A stretch of 40,726 nucleotides of DNA, from assembly GCA_021829835.1 (NCBI GenBank), contig JAKBPE010000009.1, positions 1 to 40,726 of the forward strand, given 5' to 3'. Shown here piece after piece: positions 35,875 through 40,726 of this stretch. This stretch comes from a bacterium (lineage in GTDB: Archaea > Micrarchaeota > Micrarchaeia > Micrarchaeales > CABMGC01). How positions within the stretch are numbered: position 1 is the first letter of the stretch; every line of letters starts with the position of its first letter. A program made the position numbers and the translations under genes. The notes under the pieces are model-generated. The model was given only the letters and a program-made list of their open reading frames with translations, was not told the origin of the DNA and made no database searches.

Positions 35875-37188
35875 ATGGATTTAGGAGAAGGGATAAGAAA
35901 GGCAATATCAAAGCTTACAGGAGCTACGGTGATAGATGCAAAGGTAATACGCGAGTTCAACAAGGAGCTTCAAAAGGCAATGATATCGGCAGATGTAGAG
36001 ATAGCCCTGGTATCCTCATTCACCAAGCGCATAGAAGATGCAGCATTAAAGGAAAAGATACCTCCAGGAGTAAGCCCAAAGGACTACATAACTAACATGG
36101 TTTATACTGAACTAGTAAATATGATGGGGGAGAGCTACTCCCCGGAAATAAAGCCAAAGCGCATACTGCTGCTGGGGCTCTACGGTTCAGGCAAAACAAC
36201 CACTGCAGCAAAGCTTGCAAAGTTTTACCAGGACAGGGGTCTAAGTGTAGGCCTTATAGCATGCGATGTAACGCGTCCGGCAGCCTACGAGCAGCTGGAG
36301 ACCCTTTCCAAGCAGGCAAACGTATCCTTTTTTGGAATTAAAGGAGAGGCAGACATAGGCAAAATAATAAAAGACGGTCTGAAAGCCCTTAAAGACAGAA
36401 AAGTAATCATATGTGACTCAGGAGGCAGAAGCGCATTTGATGAAGAGCTTGTAGATCAGCTTAAAATAATAAACGGGGAATTCCAGCCTTCCGAGAAGCT
36501 TCTTGTAATAAATGCAGACACTGGCCAGATTGCGGGAAGGCAGGCAAAGGAATTCGACAACGCTGTAAAGATAACCGGAGTTATAATAACGAAGCTAGAC
36601 GGCTCGGGAAGAGGAGGCGGAGCTCTCAGTGCAGTAAATTCATCTAAAGTAAAAGCGATGTTTGTCGGCACCGGAGAGAAATTAAATGCGCTTGAGCTAT
36701 ACGATTCAAAAAAGTTTGTTGGGAAACTTCTAGGCATACCTGATATAGAATCCCTTATCAAAACAGTAAATGATGCAGTCAAGGAAGCAAATATAAATCC
36801 TGAAGAAATAAATATGGAAAATCTGGATTTCCAGACATTCTATACTCAGCTTAAAGCCATGTCAAAAATGGGACCCATGAAGAACGTGCTCGGAATGATG
36901 GGTCTCAGCGATGTCCCAAAGAACGTTGCTGAGGAATCGCAGGAAAAACTCAAGAAATACGAAGCAATAATAAGCTCAATGACAATTGAAGAGAGGAAGC
37001 ATGAAAACATAGTGAAGGAGCACTCCAGGATTGCAAGGATAGCAAAGGGAAGCGGCACATCTGAAAAGGACGTTAAAAACCTATTGGGAGACTTTAACAA
37101 GATGAAAAAGTTCTACGGGATGTTCAAGAATGATCGTTCATTCAATAAAAAGATATCCAAATTCATGGGCTCAGGCTTTCCCCAATGA
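35875..37188 (+). CDS. srp54: Signal recognition particle 54 kDa protein
   Basis: LLLGLYGSGKTTTAAKLAKFYQDRGLSVGLIACDVTRPAAYEQL; ITKLDGSGRGGGALS; Met-rich M domain. Confidence 0.97.
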   Translation: MDLGEGIRKAISKLTGATVIDAKVIREFNKELQKAMISADVEIALVSSFTKRIEDAALKEKIPPGVSPKDYITNMVYTELVNMMGESYSPEIKPKRILLLGLYGSGKTTTAAKLAKFYQDRGLSVGLIACDVTRPAAYEQLETLSKQANVSFFGIKGEADIGKIIKDGLKALKDRKVIICDSGGRSAFDEELVDQLKIINGEFQPSEKLLVINADTGQIAGRQAKEFDNAVKITGVIITKLDGSGRGGGALSAVNSSKVKAMFVGTGEKLNALELYDSKKFVGKLLGIPDIESLIKTVNDAVKEANINPEEINMENLDFQTFYTQLKAMSKMGPMKNVLGMMGLSDVPKNVAEESQEKLKKYEAIISSMTIEERKHENIVKEHSRIARIAKGSGTSEKDVKNLLGDFNKMKKFYGMFKNDRSFNKKISKFMGSGFPQ

Positions 37189-37298
37189 CTCTTTCGCAAT
37201 TAATCAGATTTTCTAATCTATAATTGTCCTGAATTTCAGAAGCACTTTCGCAGACTAAAGAATAAATAGCCTATCCTCTCATTAGTTAACTGATAAGC

Positions 37299-38024
37299 TT
37301 GCCTGAAGAATCCATACCAATACCAAAAATGGAAAAACTTGTATTCCAAGCGAAGTTATCGGGCAGTATGGAAAATCTTCATGATATCCTAAAATCATTA
37401 CCACTGTATTATGTTGACATGGAAGGCGAGGTTCTCACGCTTGCAAGAGTCGAGAGCCGCAATATACACAAAATACCATATCTTTTTTACATTGTAGAGA
37501 TGAAAAGCGATGAAGCAACTGTCTCATATTCAATACCCAATAACACAGGCGAGATACTCAGGAGGGCATCAATACTTAGGGACTTCTCTTCACTCATATC
37601 CCTTGTATCCGAGTACTACACTATAGATCAAGGCAAGCTTATGCAGTACATTACATCCACACTGGATACTACCATAAAGGGAATAAGTCAGCCATACAGC
37701 ACTCTCTTCAACCAATATAACACCATGCTGGTAGACTATAGGGCAGTAAAGCGCCTTAATGTGGAGTTATCCGCATCAAACAGAAATCTCATAGTTCAGA
37801 CGAGCCAGCTTACTGAAGAAAACAAGAAAATGTCAGAAGAGCTCCAAAAATTGAAAAAGTATTCTGACGAATCACTAATGGTAATGGTTCAAGACTGGAT
37901 AGATGTCCATAACAACTCCATAGACATAAACCAGTTTGCAAAGACATACGGGATCACAATCCCAAGGGCAGAAGAGATACTCGATAAGATGGTCTCAATG
38001 GGTTATCTCGAGATGAAAGGATAG
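37299..38024 (+). CDS. Coiled-coil/helical protein with C-terminal HTH-like segment (TTG start)
   Basis: LSASNRNLIVQTSQLTEENKKMSEELQKLKKY coiled coil; IDINQFAKTYGITIPRAEEILDKMVSMGYLEM. Confidence 0.6.
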   Translation: MPEESIPIPKMEKLVFQAKLSGSMENLHDILKSLPLYYVDMEGEVLTLARVESRNIHKIPYLFYIVEMKSDEATVSYSIPNNTGEILRRASILRDFSSLISLVSEYYTIDQGKLMQYITSTLDTTIKGISQPYSTLFNQYNTMLVDYRAVKRLNVELSASNRNLIVQTSQLTEENKKMSEELQKLKKYSDESLMVMVQDWIDVHNNSIDINQFAKTYGITIPRAEEILDKMVSMGYLEMKG

Positions 38025-38035
38025 ACGGGTTTCAT

Positions 38036-38182
38036 ATGGAATACAATATACAGATAAAAAAGAGGTTCAAATACCTACGAATATACAGAATCTCAAAACG
38101 CATCAACGACAATACTAATATCGTCTCAAGGGCCATGCAGTCACTAGTCGACAAATATATCTTGAAAAAGACAGAGGAGTAA
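38036..38182 (+). CDS. Small basic 48-aa protein (not in ORF track)
   Basis: Manual translation: MEYNIQIKKRFKYLRIYRISKRINDNTNIVSRAMQSLVDKYILKKTEE*; tightly spaced between neighbours. Confidence 0.45.
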   Translation: MEYNIQIKKRFKYLRIYRISKRINDNTNIVSRAMQSLVDKYILKKTEE

Positions 38183-38188
38183 ATTCAC

Positions 38189-40570
38189 ATGGTATCAAAA
38201 ATAATGCTTATAGGCGCTGGAGGAGCCTTAATGGGTATACTGGCTCTGATATTCATGATGGTATACATATCCTCCCAGGCAACTATCCTTGTGGCAACTC
38301 TCAAGTCGCAAAACGTTTCAGTTCTTGGGCCTCTAAATGGCAACGCGTCCCTTTCCTCATATGGCATATTCTCATATAACAACTCTGAAAAAGTGGCAGA
38401 ATCTGCAACCATGAAATACAATTTTCCAAACGCAACTCTCGGATATGCAATACTGCGCACTTACTCTACAAATCCTATACGCAGAGTATACCTGGTGAAT
38501 ACTGGGTTTTCCTGTTTTAAATGCTTCAGCTACTCATCAATATACTACAATCTCTACCAATTCATGTCAATATATGGTCTCATACTAAACTCGAGCAGCC
38601 TTACCATGGTAAATCTAAGCTCGATAGGCAGCCTTCCCCCCGGATCCATACTCATAATACCTTCAGGGCTTATGCCATCATCCCTCATTCCGGATTTCAA
38701 TACGGGCCAGAATTCCAGCCAAACAAACATATTAACCCTTTTATCAAATGGTGACACAATCATCTATGTTGGTGACAACTTTTCAAGGTCCATAGAAAAC
38801 GGAATAACCTATTTCAATCCACAATCCACAATACAGCAGTTATCATTAGCCAATCTTACAACTACCTATCCAAAGGCACAGTCTGTAGGAGCAAATTCCT
38901 TTTTCTTCAATTCTTCCACATTTTCATTTTCCAGCGGAAAGACATACGGTAGTGCATCATACAAAAACTATACAACAGGAACCCTCATCACATTCTCGAA
39001 TTACCCTCAGAAGGGATGGCTAAATGCCAATATGATGAGTCTAGATCTTACAGACGCATTAAGGCTTCGCTTTTGGATGAATCTGACAGAAGAGAGCAAT
39101 ATATCAGAATTTTCAGGGCCATCCGGTTCAGTAAACTTATTCACCACAAACCTCATGCTTAACGATTCCCCCGACATAACCACAATAATAAATAATTCAT
39201 ACTCGCTTGTAACTGCAAGCTTCTTTAATCGTACAGCTTTCATAGACAGGCAGATGCCCTTCAGGCTTAAATTCATAAGGAACGGCACACTGAGCATGCC
39301 TGCAAAGATAGGAGAGAACCAGACAGTGCCTTTATCCCTATCCATAAATTCTTCAGCAATACCAATAGGCAGCTCTATCAACTCCCAGCTATTCCACATA
39401 GACATATATAATGCAAGCCACGGTTATGTATATTCGTTAAGGGTAGGGTTCTTCAACACCTCCCTGAATGTAGTAACCTACACCTCCTTCATATTCAAGC
39501 CAGGCAATTATACTGCATATCTGAAAGACAGCAACAACCGGATATACGGAGCAGCGTTGTTCCAGATCCCTCCTTTATACATAAACTCTAATGTCATCAA
39601 CCTTGCAAACGGCACTCTAAGATTCACAGTTATAAACAATAATGTAACTGGCACAAAGATGCCTTACAATATAAGCATAAATCATGAGTATACACAATCA
39701 GGAGTCATAACCAACGGAACGCTTACATATATACTTCCACACGAATCAGTAATACCTTACGGAAATGAAACCATAAACCTGACTATCTTCGGAATAGGCA
39801 ATAATTTCGTTTATTATTATTCAAAGCCTTTTGTCGCAGGAATACCCTCCTTATATGTGGAATTTGGTATAGCCGCATTCTTCATTATAGTCCTAAATCT
39901 TCTTGTGAAAGATCCAAACCGGGACGAATTCTTCATAGATGTGCCTTCATTTCCTCCTATCGAGAAGACAGTGATAAAAATACCAGAAGAGGAGGTGCTG
40001 AGCATCTTCAATTCTACCAACGAGAGATTCGGATGGCACCATATGCCTTTAACTGCAGACGAGGTAAAGACTGGCATAAATTATGGAATAAAGTACAACG
40101 ATATGCCCATAACAGTAACTTCTGCAAATTCATCCGAGCTTCTTTACAAGCTTTATACTGAAGGAAAAATAGAAAATATACTTTCTTACTTCATGCCTAA
40201 AAAATGGGAAGAAGAATCAGGCCATGATATAAAATACCTTGCCATATTCAGAAACATACATGACTTTGCAGTCAAGAATGCCCTGTTATTTACGGATATA
40301 GATAAAGCAGGCGACTGTGACATGCTGATAAACAACAAGGGCATCCAGCGGCGTGTCTATTTCTATTCGGAAAAATCAGGAACCAGAAAGATAAAGATAT
40401 TAAAAAGTGCACCGGCATTCCTTGTATTCATTACTTCAGAAGAGCGCCTATCATTCATCGATAGACTCTACAACACATACGGCAAGGAGGCGGAGAGGCT
40501 CAGGAATGCGATAGAGTCCTCAGAATTAATACTTGTAGATACAGAAAACCTAAAGCCTCTTCTTTACTGA
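38189..40570 (+). CDS. Large membrane protein with sequon-rich ectodomain and C-terminal cytoplasmic domain
   Basis: N-terminal TM, about 500 aa rich in N-x-S/T, second TM (IPSLYVEFGIAAFFIIVLNLLV), then a charged soluble domain. Confidence 0.7.
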   Translation: MVSKIMLIGAGGALMGILALIFMMVYISSQATILVATLKSQNVSVLGPLNGNASLSSYGIFSYNNSEKVAESATMKYNFPNATLGYAILRTYSTNPIRRVYLVNTGFSCFKCFSYSSIYYNLYQFMSIYGLILNSSSLTMVNLSSIGSLPPGSILIIPSGLMPSSLIPDFNTGQNSSQTNILTLLSNGDTIIYVGDNFSRSIENGITYFNPQSTIQQLSLANLTTTYPKAQSVGANSFFFNSSTFSFSSGKTYGSASYKNYTTGTLITFSNYPQKGWLNANMMSLDLTDALRLRFWMNLTEESNISEFSGPSGSVNLFTTNLMLNDSPDITTIINNSYSLVTASFFNRTAFIDRQMPFRLKFIRNGTLSMPAKIGENQTVPLSLSINSSAIPIGSSINSQLFHIDIYNASHGYVYSLRVGFFNTSLNVVTYTSFIFKPGNYTAYLKDSNNRIYGAALFQIPPLYINSNVINLANGTLRFTVINNNVTGTKMPYNISINHEYTQSGVITNGTLTYILPHESVIPYGNETINLTIFGIGNNFVYYYSKPFVAGIPSLYVEFGIAAFFIIVLNLLVKDPNRDEFFIDVPSFPPIEKTVIKIPEEEVLSIFNSTNERFGWHHMPLTADEVKTGINYGIKYNDMPITVTSANSSELLYKLYTEGKIENILSYFMPKKWEEESGHDIKYLAIFRNIHDFAVKNALLFTDIDKAGDCDMLINNKGIQRRVYFYSEKSGTRKIKILKSAPAFLVFITSEERLSFIDRLYNTYGKEAERLRNAIESSELILVDTENLKPLLY

Positions 40571-40692
40571 AATATCTTACTTTAAAGTTAAAAATAAGGA
40601 CCTAACTTTCTGAACTCGAGTTCAGGATAGTTTACACTACATTTTACTTTACGTCGAAAATATATCTAAACTTGACCGAAAGCTTTTTATAA

Positions 40693-40716
40693 ATGTAATA
40701 TAAATTTATATTACAT
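40693..40716. promoter_or_regulatory. 24-bp perfect palindrome overlapping a candidate start codon
   Basis: ATGTAATATAAATTTATATTACAT; TATA-like ctttttataaa just upstream; ATG at 40715 begins MTFI... Confidence 0.6.
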
Positions 40717-40726
40717 GACCTTCATT

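Noticed and set aside
1-40726. CRISPR array, transposase, integrase or prophage genes
   Set aside because: No regularly spaced direct repeats and no recognisable Cas, transposase, integrase or phage proteins among the ORFs.

Overview
This is an archaeal chromosomal segment. Markers include SRP54, aIF2-gamma, a Cdc48/VAT AAA ATPase, S6e, L40e, an S13-S4-S11 operon, archaeal-type SAM synthetase, deoxyhypusine synthase and DUF2070. The gene content and intron-bearing tRNAs suggest a small-genome DPANN/Micrarchaeota-like lineage, but that is inference. Five tRNA genes were read directly. Three appear to carry introns: tRNA-Leu(CAA) with about 15 nt inserted in the T-loop, tRNA-Ser(GGA) with 12 nt in the anticodon loop, and tRNA-Ile with 35 nt and an unusual UAU anticodon. 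The most interesting accessory locus is about 15.07-17.92 kb. It has a GCS2/YbdK-like carboxylate-amine (glutamate-cysteine type) ligase, a class I glutamine-amidotransferase-fold protein and a bacterial Nu-class (YfcG-like) glutathione S-transferase, all on the minus strand. This could be a gamma-glutamyl or low-molecular-weight thiol system in an archaeon. Other points of interest are an AT-rich block of orphan genes between tRNA-Lys and tRNA-Pro with degenerate tandem repeats, a divergent SAM-hydrolase-like protein, a P-loop-less EF-Tu/SelB-like protein, a C39-like protease with Ser in place of Cys, and several palindromes and hairpins at gene boundaries. All family assignments are from motif recognition without database searches.
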